Source: Colwellia sp. M166 (GTDB lineage Bacteria; Pseudomonadota; Gammaproteobacteria; Enterobacterales; Alteromonadaceae). From it: 64,000 nt of DNA. The notes below the pieces were generated by a model that saw only the letters and a list, made by a program, of their open reading frames with translations, was not told the DNA's origin and ran no database searches. How positions within the stretch are numbered: position 1 is the stretch's first letter; every line of letters starts with the position of its first letter. The stretch is from positions 3,534,001 to 3,598,000 of the forward strand of contig NZ_CP040755.1 in assembly GCF_024585285.1 (NCBI RefSeq), in the 5' to 3' direction. A program made the position numbers and the translations under genes. Shown here in pieces: positions 25,837 to 33,702 of the stretch.

Positions 25837-26740
25837 CACGCTGCTCCCGCCAAGTAATGTTAAGCGAGTCAACGATATCATTGAGCATAAGTGTACTGTT
25901 TTGCGCGACTTCCTCTGTCATGCGGGTATAAAGCGCGGTTGTTTTGGGGCAAGCGTGACCTAGAAAAACTTGAATAGAGCGTAAACTCGCGCCACGCTCA
26001 AGCATATGAGTGGCAATAGAGTGTCTCAGCGTATGCACGTGAACATTTTTAGTTATGCCACAGGCGTTAGCGACAAGTTTAATGGTTTTTTGTATACCGC
26101 CTTTGTCCATGACCAGCGTTTTGTCTTGTCGACTATGTGGTGGCTTCCCCCCAGGAAACAACAAACTGGGATGACGGTGTGTTTTCCAATAATGACGTAA
26201 TGCCAACAAGGTTGCTTGTGGCAAAGGAACGAAACGGTCTTTTTTGTTTTTGGTATAACGTAAATGCACTTGCATTAAATGACGATCAATATCAGCAATC
26301 GTTAAATTTAAGGTTTCAGATAAGCGTAACCCTAAACTATAAGTGGTTAAGTAATACACTTGGTATCGTAATTGACGCGTGGTATTAATAATTGCAGCGA
26401 CTTCAGATAAGGATAAAACATCCTGAAGTGCTTGAACTTTAGGGGGCTTAACAATATCAACCCATTGCCAAGGGCGCTGTAGCACATGTGTGTATAAAAA
26501 CTGAATAGCACAACGGGTGATTTTAACGTGACTCCATGATTTATTCTCAACGAGGTACAGGAAGTAAGTTTTCAGCGCTTCAACCGTCAAGTCGTCTGGG
26601 CAGGTATCAAAGAAAGTGGCTGTTTGCCTAAAACATCGACTGTAACAGTCAATAGTTTTGTCACTTTTTCCTTGTAAGGTCAGTTCGTTAAGGTAAGATT
26701 GAACCAATAAATTGAAACGAGCTTGCTCGATGATATTCAT
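25829..26740 (-). CDS. Tyrosine recombinase of the IS91-like element
   Basis: 303 residues. A SAM-like N-terminal domain (SYLNELTLQGKSDKTIDCY) is followed by a catalytic domain with R in YSLGLRLSE, HTLRH, LGHACP and the tyrosine in TTALYTRM. It lacks the extra ~20-residue insertion that marks integron integrases, so it is not IntI. In related elements it accompanies the HUH transposase, perhaps for resolution or target choice; its actual role is unknown. It is translationally coupled to the transposase. Confidence 0.88.
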   Translation of the reverse strand: MNIIEQARFNLLVQSYLNELTLQGKSDKTIDCYSRCFRQTATFFDTCPDDLTVEALKTYFLYLVENKSWSHVKITRCAIQFLYTHVLQRPWQWVDIVKPPKVQALQDVLSLSEVAAIINTTRQLRYQVYYLTTYSLGLRLSETLNLTIADIDRHLMQVHLRYTKNKKDRFVPLPQATLLALRHYWKTHRHPSLLFPGGKPPHSRQDKTLVMDKGGIQKTIKLVANACGITKNVHVHTLRHSIATHMLERGASLRSIQVFLGHACPKTTALYTRMTEEVAQNSTLMLNDIVDSLNITWREQRDD

Positions 26741-26827
26741 AAGGTACTCCTCAAGACTGCCGATATTGACAGTTAAGGTAAGTACAGATTACTTTTGTTT
26801 TTTCTGCCGCAAAGCGGCTTCGTTCAA

Positions 26828-26917
26828 CAAGCACTTCAAACGGAACAAAAACAGTTGGTTAGGTTCCGCTTCGCTACACATTTTAACCAACTATTTTTGT
26901 CCGCTTAAGTGGGCGTT
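26828..26917 (+). other. attC of cassette A, L'' to R' portion
   Basis: CAAGCACTTCAAACGG followed by AACAAAAACAGTTGGTT is mirrored by AACCAACTATTTTTGTCCG, then CTTAAGTGGGCG and the GTT core. The pairing is nearly perfect, with an extra-helical C in the left arm (CACTTCAAACGG against CCGCTTAAGTG), a hallmark of attC. The loop region includes TTCCGCTTCGCTACACATTT. The R' core is cut by the IS1182 element directly after GTT. Joining to 28779 restores GGGCGTTAAGTGTAC, a perfect GTTRRRY site. Confidence 0.82.
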
Positions 26918-28778
26918 GAGGCTGTAGAATTTCTCCAAAAAAGACGTTTTTACGTCTTTTTTTATATTTTGTGATTTGTTTGTTTTTTAACCTTGCGCGA
27001 TATTCTGGTCTGTGATCTAATAGATATTATCCGGCGAAAGTGAATTCACATGGCTAACTATAAACCTGATTTATCCTGTCAAAGTAAATTCATTCCCATT
27101 GATTTTTCACAGCAAATAATCCCCGGCACCTTTGAATATGCGCTTGCGCATATTGTTGATAACCATCTTGATTTATCGGGCTTTGAACAATGGTATTGTA
27201 ACGATAAAGGCGGCGCAGCCGCCTATTCTCCGTCCGTGATGCTAAAAATAATCCTCTTTGGTTATTCTCGTGGCTTTATCAGTAGTCGCCGCATTGCCAA
27301 CGCCTGTGAAACCAACATTACCTTTATGAGTTTATCGGGTGATGTTCAGCCACATTACACATCGATTGCCGCATTCGTCGCGCGGATGAAAGACCAAATT
27401 GAACCGCTATTTACCCAAGTATTAATGATATGTGATAAAGAAGGCCTCATTGGTCGCCATATGTTTGCTATCGATGGTTGTAAAATCAAATCAAACGCGA
27501 GTAAGGAATACAGTGGCACGTTTGAAGAGCTAAAGCGTAAGGAAGTGAAATTACGTAAAGCCAGCCAACGTATATTGGCGAGGCATCAAGCACAAGATGG
27601 CATGAGCGGTGATGAAGTCAGCCATGACTTAAAGCAAAAAGCGAAACTTGATAATAGCGCCAGTAAAATCAGCGAGTTCATGGCTACTCATCAGGAAAAA
27701 CTCGGTAGCCGAGGTAAACCCGTGAAAAGCAATATTACCGATAACGACAGCGCTAAAATGACCACCAGCAAAGGCACCATTCAAGGTTATAACGGTATTG
27801 CCATTAACGACGACCGGCATCAAATCATTCTTCAAGCGCAAACATGGGGCAGTGTTGGCGAGCAACAAACCTTAAAACCTGCCATAGAACAACTTCATCA
27901 TCAATTAGAAAAACTCGGTACGCCAAACGCTTTTGAAACCGCTAAATTTACCGCAGACAGCGGCTTTCATAGTGAAGCTAACCTTGAATATATCGCCACA
28001 ACCGGGTTAGACAGTTATATCGCGGATACACAATTTAGAAGCCGAAACCCGCTTTTTAAAACCAGTGAAACCTATCATACAGCGCAAGAGAAACGGCGAT
28101 TAAAACGCAGTAAAGGCAGGCCTCGATTATTCACGCGCGAGAGTTTTCATTTTGACCCCACAACTAATACCTGTGTTTGCCCTGCGGGCAAACCCCTATG
28201 GCGACAAAGTGCGGGCATTATCACTGATGGCAGAAGCTACAGTCGATTTACGGGATATTTAAAAGACTGTCGCGTTTGTCCATTACAAAGGCAATGTATG
28301 CGAAAGCCCCCTAAATCAACCGGTCGACAAGTCCAGTTCTTAACAAACCTAGCGCAAAATATCAGTCACAGTGACCGAATGAAGGTAAAAATAGACAGTT
28401 CAATTGGGCGACGGCAATACAGTAAAAGATTAGGCGCAATAGAACCCATATTTGGCAATATTACTGTCAACAAAGGCATGAATAAATTCACCTTGCGCGG
28501 GCAAGATAAAGTGAACACCCAATGGCAAATGTATTGCCTTGTTCATAACATTGAAAAGTTAAGAAGTCGCCTGCATTAGGGCCTAAAACCCTAACATCAC
28601 AGCACAAAAATAGCCTAAAAACTACATTAACAACTTAGTCATCACCATTAATAAATGTTTAACGATGCAAAATTAAAATCGGCAAAAACGTAAACGTTTT
28701 TGATTGTTAAAAGAAAATAATCCAGTTAGAGTATTTTCATTATTTAATTTTAATAAAAACGAGTAATTCTACAGGCTC
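26918..28778 (+). mobile_element. IS1182-family insertion sequence
   Basis: 1861 bp. The ends are GAGGCTGTAGAATTTCTC (left) and, reverse-complemented, GAGCCTGTAGAATTACTC (right). The flanks are GTT at 26915-26917 and GTT at 28779-28781, a 3-bp duplication (CGTT if one terminal base is reassigned). Subterminal hairpins (AAAAAGACG...CGTCTTTTT near 26940 and AAAAACGTAAACGTTTTT near 28684) may block transcription from outside. It sits in the R' core of an attC site. Confidence 0.85.
27050..28579 (+). CDS. IS1182 family DDE transposase
   Basis: 509 residues with the N-terminal SFQ-type domain (FIPIDFSQQIIPGTFEYAL), then the catalytic acidic residues in FAIDGCKIKSNASKEYSG, FTADSGFHSEAN and GAIEPIFGNI. 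A cysteine cluster (CVCPAGKPLW, CRVCPLQRQC) is typical of this family. The gene is intact and has no frameshift, so the element could be active. Confidence 0.92.
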   Translation: MANYKPDLSCQSKFIPIDFSQQIIPGTFEYALAHIVDNHLDLSGFEQWYCNDKGGAAAYSPSVMLKIILFGYSRGFISSRRIANACETNITFMSLSGDVQPHYTSIAAFVARMKDQIEPLFTQVLMICDKEGLIGRHMFAIDGCKIKSNASKEYSGTFEELKRKEVKLRKASQRILARHQAQDGMSGDEVSHDLKQKAKLDNSASKISEFMATHQEKLGSRGKPVKSNITDNDSAKMTTSKGTIQGYNGIAINDDRHQIILQAQTWGSVGEQQTLKPAIEQLHHQLEKLGTPNAFETAKFTADSGFHSEANLEYIATTGLDSYIADTQFRSRNPLFKTSETYHTAQEKRRLKRSKGRPRLFTRESFHFDPTTNTCVCPAGKPLWRQSAGIITDGRSYSRFTGYLKDCRVCPLQRQCMRKPPKSTGRQVQFLTNLAQNISHSDRMKVKIDSSIGRRQYSKRLGAIEPIFGNITVNKGMNKFTLRGQDKVNTQWQMYCLVHNIEKLRSRLH

Positions 28779-28798
28779 GTTAAGTGTACGGAGTAAGC

Positions 28799-29539
28799 AT
28801 GGAAGATGAATTCGGAGATTGGAGGATTTCAGCTGTTGGCACTATAAAAGAGGATATCCCAGCGGCGTACCCTGGAGGACCATCTCATAAAGCAGGAACA
28901 CCGATATATCAATCAACTTTAGTTCAAACAGAAGATAAACAAAATATAGGTTTTACTCTACCTAGTTCAACAGCTATGGCTTTAAATATTGCCATAAATG
29001 CCGCTAAAAGTGCAAAAGACTTCAAATCTAGAATTGCATACGGGAAAGTCGCTACCCCTCAAGGTTCTGGGCTTGCTGTTAATCATGATAGTGATGAGTG
29101 TTTGTTTAATTACTTTGAACAATGCATGATTGCTGTAACCTTTTCTTACCAAGCTATCGAAGTCTTCTGTAACCATACAATTGCAAGAGAAATTAAAGAG
29201 GCAACAGAAGTAAAACGCAGAAAAAAAAGGGTTATTCTTTCTCCTCTTGAACTTGAACGACAGTTATCTACAGAAGAAAAAATATCTTTAATTTTACCTA
29301 AAATTAAAGGACTCCCTACGCCAAAAGGTAAAAGGCCTTGGGAAGCATTTAAAAAACTAAAAGAGGCCAGAGATTCAACTATCCACATGAAAAATATAGA
29401 TCAGCAGGCAGTTGATACAGAGTCATTATATTTTCAATTTTTAAGTAAAGATTGTGATATTTTTCCACAAGCCGCCATTGCTATGATCCATTATTTTTTA
29501 AATGGAAAGGAACCAAGGTGGCTTAAAAAGCTACTGTAA
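28799..29539 (+). CDS. Cassette B: HEPN-like protein of unknown function
   Basis: 246 residues from the ATG at 28799, preceded by CGGAG; an upstream GTG at 28784 lies inside the attC core and is unlikely. The N-terminal half (EDEFGDWRISAVGTIKED, GFTLPSSTAMALNIAI) looks beta-rich. The C-terminal half is helical and contains KKLKEARDSTIHMK, an R-x4-H motif like the catalytic R-x4-6-H of HEPN ribonucleases. RNase, toxin or defence activity is possible but unproven. The cassette structure is clear: GTTAAGTGTAC at 28779 is complementary to GTACACTTAA at 29547. Confidence 0.65.
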   Translation: MEDEFGDWRISAVGTIKEDIPAAYPGGPSHKAGTPIYQSTLVQTEDKQNIGFTLPSSTAMALNIAINAAKSAKDFKSRIAYGKVATPQGSGLAVNHDSDECLFNYFEQCMIAVTFSYQAIEVFCNHTIAREIKEATEVKRRKKRVILSPLELERQLSTEEKISLILPKIKGLPTPKGKRPWEAFKKLKEARDSTIHMKNIDQQAVDTESLYFQFLSKDCDIFPQAAIAMIHYFLNGKEPRWLKKLL

Positions 29540-29546
29540 GTGGCCT

Positions 29547-29647
29547 GTACACTTAATAAGTGTTTTCAAGTCGGACACATAAAGTTGGCTGTGTTCGTTC
29601 CTCACATTTTAGCCAACTTTACTTAGCCGCTTAAAACGGCGTTATAA
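29547..29647 (+). other. Intact attC of cassette B
   Basis: R'' GTACACTTAA (29547-29556) is complementary to the cassette's own 5' end at 28779-28789. The arms TTTTCAAGTCGG and CCGCTTAAAA pair with extra-helical bases. The inner stem AAAGTTGGCT (29581-29590) pairs perfectly with AGCCAACTTT (29611-29620), and the R' core is GTTATAA (29641-29647). CACATTTTAGCCAACT is nearly identical to CACATTTTAACCAACT in attC A, so the sites belong to one array. Confidence 0.85.
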
Positions 29648-29664
29648 ATACAAAGGATGGTTCC

Positions 29665-30093
29665 ATGAAAATTTTAGGCATAATATTAATACTTATTACT
29701 TTTAACTCCTCTGCAAAGTCAGAAAAAGGAGTTGTTGTAAAAATACTTCCTGACAAATTAGTTTTATCTATAGACTGCGAAGCGAAAGCAAACTTGCTAG
29801 TAGAAAAGGCTTCGGTTCTCTATACTTGCAAGAATTCAGAAGGTGGAAAATATTTCATGGATTTTCGCTTAAATGATTTAGATTTAGTCGCCGACTTTAA
29901 ACGAAGCTCAACCGATGTTATTGTTAATGAAAGTCAATTTAAGTCATATACATTTTATGAGATATCAGCAATGGACTCGAAAGGCAATCCTCAAAAGTTT
30001 GTTTCTTATTGTACAAAAGAAGTTTGTCTTGATCTAGTTGGTGATTATGAGCAATCAATTAAAGCTTCTATAACGTCGCAATTGCGAGGGTAG
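29665..30093 (+). CDS. Cassette C: small exported protein
   Basis: 142 residues starting MKILGIILILITFNSSAKSEK, a Sec signal peptide with cleavage around SSAKS. The mature protein has four cysteines (IDCEAK, YTCKNS, SYCTKE, EVCLD), which suggests two periplasmic disulfides. No family is recognised. AAGGATGG precedes the ATG. It is the third cassette gene: the cassette 5' end GTTATAAATAC (29641) matches the complement of GTATTCATAA (30093-30102) at 9 of 10 bases. Confidence 0.7.
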   Translation: MKILGIILILITFNSSAKSEKGVVVKILPDKLVLSIDCEAKANLLVEKASVLYTCKNSEGGKYFMDFRLNDLDLVADFKRSSTDVIVNESQFKSYTFYEISAMDSKGNPQKFVSYCTKEVCLDLVGDYEQSIKASITSQLRG

Positions 30094-30102
30094 TATTCAT
30101 AA
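30093..30102 (+). other. attC of cassette C, R'' arm only
   Basis: GTATTCATAA is the expected R'' arm, and its first base overlaps the stop codon. Immediately after TAA comes the left end of the second IS91-like copy, so the remainder of this attC is missing. Confidence 0.75.
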
Positions 30103-30889
30103 TAAATAAAGGATAGGTTGCGCGCAGCCGCAACTTAATCCTGTTGTTGAACAAGCCCGGTGTTGGTGCGTACTCTTTATAAGTAAATAAATAAAACTAA
30201 GATGGGTTGTCTGTTGGCGGTGCCTCTAAGCGGTGATTTTCAGGCCAAGCGCAGCTACTATCACTAAACAGAGTTTGGTAATATAGTAACGCAACAATTT
30301 GTTTTTTCTTATATTTATTATCCTCACTTTGTGACTGTTTAGGGCGCAACAATTCCTTTTGCTTAGGCACTTCCTTGTTTTATATCGTATGACCCCTAAT
30401 GACGCGATGACCTCGTCGCATTAGGTATAGCGTCATTTGAGTGGCACAATTAGGGCAACAAACGCCTTTTTTAGGTAATGTTTCACTGGGCACTAACACC
30501 ACGTTAAGCAGTAACTGTAACCGCTTTAACGTACGGTTAGCATTGCCATGTAAAAAACCATAATTGCGTGCTCGTCGAAAACCGCTAGGCAGCACATGTT
30601 GTAGTACTCGCCATAAAAAGGCCGTAGCGTGCTCGGTGATGGTTTTAAACTGTTTCGTTTTGCTTTCTTTATATTGAAACGTCACTCGGTCATGCTTAAT
30701 CGAGAGTAGGTTGTTTTCATTCACCACCCCACGATAGAGGTATCTAGCAAGGTAGGTTAACGCACTATCGCCTTTCCCTACGTGCTGACAATCAGCTACC
30801 CACGAACTAGAGGTTTTAGCCGGGAGATAATAACCAGACGCACACAGTAGCGCGATGAATTGTCCTCGAAACACCTTGGCTAAGTTATC
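30103..30889 (-). mobile_element. Truncated second copy of the IS91-like element
   Basis: 787 bp equivalent to 24495-25281 at a constant offset of 5608. It differs by about five substitutions and one pair of compensating single-base indels, counted by eye. It keeps the terminal hairpin and the 3' half of the transposase gene, and stops abruptly at TTATC. The flank beyond (30890 on) is not cassette-like, so the missing half was lost with whatever lay to its right. Confidence 0.9.
30380..30889 (-). pseudogene. Transposase fragment of the truncated IS91-like copy
   Basis: Encodes the last ~170 residues of the HUH transposase (DNLAKVFRGQFIALL to HTI), without zinc finger or HUH motif, so it is inactive. 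An ORF continues a few codons into flanking DNA by chance. It preserves KKGVCCPNC, which probably reflects the ancestral reading frame altered in the full copy. Confidence 0.9.
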
Positions 30890-31288
30890 AAAAATTAAAC
30901 GGACACTCACTCTAAATTAGTTCTGATGCCAATATCGATATTCAACTACTTGACTGAGTGCCTTGCTGGCAAAAGTGAACATTATAAGGCAATCTTATCT
31001 AGTGATTTCTAGTCTCAAGCACTCCGCAGAGCTAAATTCACTACTTCGATAATCAGTATTACTATTATCTAAAAAACAGCGCATTTTAGAAAAATATTTC
31101 AATTTATCGTGATTAATAAAATGTATTTTCATCTCAGGTTCAAAATTGACGGCTAAAGGTTGTTATTTTTAATGCATATCGCTTTTTTGGAATGAGTTTG
31201 CTACTTATGGTTATTTGTTGGTTTTATATTGCTCAAAAAATGATAGCTGTTAGTCTGTTTTTATTCTAGAGCATTAAGAGCTGACATC
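30890..31288. other. Gene-free stretch right of the cassette region
   Basis: AT-rich, with no recognisable attC arm, RNA gene or terminator. A 25-codon ORF near 31192 lacks a convincing ribosome site. It marks the return to core DNA and should hold the promoter of the aminotransferase gene. Confidence 0.4.
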
Positions 31289-32821
31289 ATGTCATTGGAA
31301 AACTATTTCTTACCTTTTCGTCAGCACATTATTGGGCAAAACCTGCAACATCAAATCAACGGTAAAACGCTCGATATTATTTATGCTGATTGGACTGCCA
31401 GTGGCCGGCTTTATCAACCGATTGAAGATTACTTAACTAATGAACTTGGGCCTTATGTTGCCAACACGCATACCGAGACAAATCTTACCGGTAGTGCGAT
31501 GACACATGCTTATCATGAAGCGCAACATGTTATTAAACGCCATGTAAACGCTTGTGATAACGATATTTTGATCACGGCTGGCGCAGGCATGACCGCTGTT
31601 GTGAATAAATTTCAACGTATTTTGGGTTTACGTATTCCTGAACGTATGCAGGCACAAGTCGCATTTGCAGAGCATGAAAGACCGGTGGTTTTTATTACCC
31701 ACATGGAACATCATTCGAACCAAACTTCTTGGTACGAATGTGATGTTACGCTGGAAATTGTTGAGCCTGATAGTCATGGTTTACCCTCATTAGATCACTT
31801 AGCTATTCTGCTGGAAAAGTACAAAGATCGAGAGGTTAAAATAGGATCATTTTCTGCTTGTTCAAATGTCACGGGGATTAAAACGCCTTATTATCAACTC
31901 GCAGAGTTGATGCATCAACATGGTGGTCTGTGTTTTGTTGATTTTGCTGCTTCTGCTCCTTATGTTGATATTGATATGCACCCAAGCAATCCAAAGCAAG
32001 CGCTAGATGCTATTTACTTTTCGCCGCACAAGTTTTTGGGCGGACCTGGTAGTTCTGGCGTTTTGGTGTTTAACAAAGCATTGTACAAAAATAAAGTGCC
32101 AGATCATCCGGGTGGCGGTACGGTTACTTGGACTAATCCTTGGGGCAAGCATAGTTTTTTTCATAACATTGAAATGCGAGAAGACGGCGGTACACCGGGG
32201 TTTTTACAATGTATTAAAACTGCTTTGGCAATAAAGCTTAAAGATGCAATGGGTGTGGAAAATATTCGTCAACGTGAGGCTGAAATAACGGATTATGTGA
32301 TGGATGCATTAGCGCAAAATGAGCAGGTTGTTATGCTTGAACCTACACTTCGTGATCGTCTAGCCATAGTGTCTTTTTACATTCCCAGCGCACATTATAA
32401 TTTAGTGGTGCGCTTGCTGAACGATAAATTTGGCGTACAAACTCGCGGTGGCTGTTCTTGTGCTGGTACCTATGGTCATATTTTATTAAATGTGGATCAA
32501 AGCACGTCATCAAAAATTACTGAGCAAATAGATGCCGGTGATTATGCTGAAAAGCCGGGTTGGATACGGGCTTCGTTTCATCCGACGACGTCTGATAAAG
32601 AAGTGGCTTTTGTGGTTGATGCTATTAAGCAAGTGACTGAAAACTTGGCACTGTGGCGTAAAGAATATCGTTTTAATCCGGCCATTGGCGATTACGAACA
32701 TAGTAACTTTTCGGTTCAGTTTCCAACGTTATCCAGTTTCGATGCTTTACCGGAAGTTTCGTCAGTAGCGGTGAAAAAAGTAGGAGCGAACCCTTCAATT
32801 TTACGTAAATTATTTGGCTAG
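31289..32821 (+). CDS. Class V aminotransferase-fold PLP enzyme (cysteine-desulfurase-like)
   Basis: 510 residues. The PLP lysine is in YFSPHKFLGGPGSSG, preceded by FVDFAASAPYVDIDM. The HMEHHSNQTSW and GGCSCAGTYGH blocks resemble the SufS/CsdA branch. GGCSCAG supplies a cysteine in the region of the desulfurase active-site loop, but the C-terminus is about 100 residues longer than in SufS and no sulfur-transfer partner is nearby. The substrate is therefore uncertain. Monocistronic. Confidence 0.8.
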   Translation: MSLENYFLPFRQHIIGQNLQHQINGKTLDIIYADWTASGRLYQPIEDYLTNELGPYVANTHTETNLTGSAMTHAYHEAQHVIKRHVNACDNDILITAGAGMTAVVNKFQRILGLRIPERMQAQVAFAEHERPVVFITHMEHHSNQTSWYECDVTLEIVEPDSHGLPSLDHLAILLEKYKDREVKIGSFSACSNVTGIKTPYYQLAELMHQHGGLCFVDFAASAPYVDIDMHPSNPKQALDAIYFSPHKFLGGPGSSGVLVFNKALYKNKVPDHPGGGTVTWTNPWGKHSFFHNIEMREDGGTPGFLQCIKTALAIKLKDAMGVENIRQREAEITDYVMDALAQNEQVVMLEPTLRDRLAIVSFYIPSAHYNLVVRLLNDKFGVQTRGGCSCAGTYGHILLNVDQSTSSKITEQIDAGDYAEKPGWIRASFHPTTSDKEVAFVVDAIKQVTENLALWRKEYRFNPAIGDYEHSNFSVQFPTLSSFDALPEVSSVAVKKVGANPSILRKLFG

Positions 32822-32900
32822 AGGTCGAATGATTGCTTAATGGTTACTTAACTATTATCTAAGTATTATCTAACTGTTAACTAATCAGGACTGAAGGTTT

Positions 32901-32929
32901 ATTGGCTATTAACGATTTTAATAGCCAAT
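32901..32929. terminator. Hairpin between convergent genes
   Basis: ATTGGCTATTAA pairs perfectly with TTAATAGCCAAT around a 5-base loop, between the aminotransferase and the GNAT gene. The surrounding A/T tracts are short. Confidence 0.6.
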
Positions 32930-32976
32930 AAATAGAATAGGTAAGTGCAGATGAATGGATAGATTAATCAGCAATG

Positions 32977-33000
32977 TTAGTCAGTTAGTCAGTTAGTCAC
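32977..33000. repeat. Three 8-bp tandem units
   Basis: TTAGTCAG is repeated twice, then TTAGTCAC. A short tandem repeat between convergent genes and outside coding sequence. Confidence 0.8.
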
Positions 33001-33020
33001 TCAGGCATTAATTCACTTAA

Positions 33021-33587
33021 TCAGTCAAACATAACCATCATTTCAGCCGCTTCACAGTGACAATTAAAATGACATATCGGACAGTCGTAACCCGCTAAAC
33101 TCAATTCATGCCATCGGTCCGGATGCTCTTTAATGAGTATGCCGCCGCATTTTGTAAAATATTTTACCGCGCTATTGCCTGGGCTTTGTTTCCATAAATG
33201 ACTAACGCCAGCAATGGCGCCTTGTTGTTTTGCTGCGGTAATTGAGCGTTGCAGTAGTTCGCCGCCAATACCATGACCACGATAATCTTCGTCAACCGTA
33301 TTACATTTAAAATAACACACTTGCTCAGGGGCTACTGACCATAATTGGGTTGTACACCATTGATCTATTTGCCATTGCTGTGCCGCGTAGGTAATGCGAA
33401 AGCCGACTAGCTTTTCATTATGGTAAACAACAAAACCTGCGTTGATGTTGTTTTTCAAACCTTTTTCATACCAAGCTTGCATGCTGGTTTGATCAATATA
33501 GCCTTCACCGTGCACTGTAGTTGCTAAGTGAATAACCTGGTCAAAGTCGGCCGGGGTTAATTGTTGATAGTTAAGCGTTATGCCCAT
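33021..33587 (-). CDS. GNAT family N-acetyltransferase
   Basis: 188 residues. The acetyl-CoA loop is RGHGIGGELLQRS, after the beta-bulge strand CYFKCNTVDEDY. The C-terminal tail YDCPICHFNCHCEAAE holds four cysteines and two histidines, so it could bind a metal, which is not usual for small GNATs. The acetyl acceptor is unknown. Divergent from the oxidoreductase at 33703. Confidence 0.82.
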   Translation of the reverse strand: MGITLNYQQLTPADFDQVIHLATTVHGEGYIDQTSMQAWYEKGLKNNINAGFVVYHNEKLVGFRITYAAQQWQIDQWCTTQLWSVAPEQVCYFKCNTVDEDYRGHGIGGELLQRSITAAKQQGAIAGVSHLWKQSPGNSAVKYFTKCGGILIKEHPDRWHELSLAGYDCPICHFNCHCEAAEMMVMFD

Positions 33588-33702
33588 AAAGTTGTTTTTA
33601 TTGAATTAGTTATTGCAGCATTGTACTGTTTTTTCTGAGATACTTTAAGTGTGTCAGTTATTAAAATTAACCTTGTTGTGTTAGCTAATTTTGGAAGTGA
33701 AA

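Larger units (their letters stand above)
24495..26827 (-). mobile_element. IS91-like HUH element carrying a tyrosine recombinase
   Basis: About 2333 bp, with boundaries ambiguous by about 2 bases. The left end is TAAATAAAGGATAGG with a terminal hairpin GGTTGCG/CGCAAC (24508-24526). The right end carries the hairpin GCCGCAAAGCGGC (26806-26818), then TTCGTTCAA, directly followed by CAAG. No target duplication is seen, as expected for IS91. Genes on the minus strand are the recombinase, then the Y1 HUH transposase. A subgroup of IS91 elements with an upstream phage-integrase-type gene is known to me (ISSod25-like). CAAG is one of the tetranucleotides reported next to one end of IS91. It interrupts attC A exactly between R'' and L''. 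Confidence 0.85.

Noticed and set aside
25829..26740. Tyrosine recombinase considered as the integron integrase IntI of the cassette array
   Set aside because: It lacks the IntI-specific insertion near the third catalytic patch, is coupled to the HUH transposase, and lies within the element boundaries defined by the split attC.
30940..31010. TGCCTT...AAGGCA palindrome right of the truncated IS as a further attC
   Set aside because: No R''/R' core pair and no extra-helical pattern; it does not resemble attC A or B.
31192..31269. 25-codon hydrophobic ORF before the aminotransferase gene
   Set aside because: No independent ribosome site and no conserved feature; AT-rich DNA gives such ORFs by chance.
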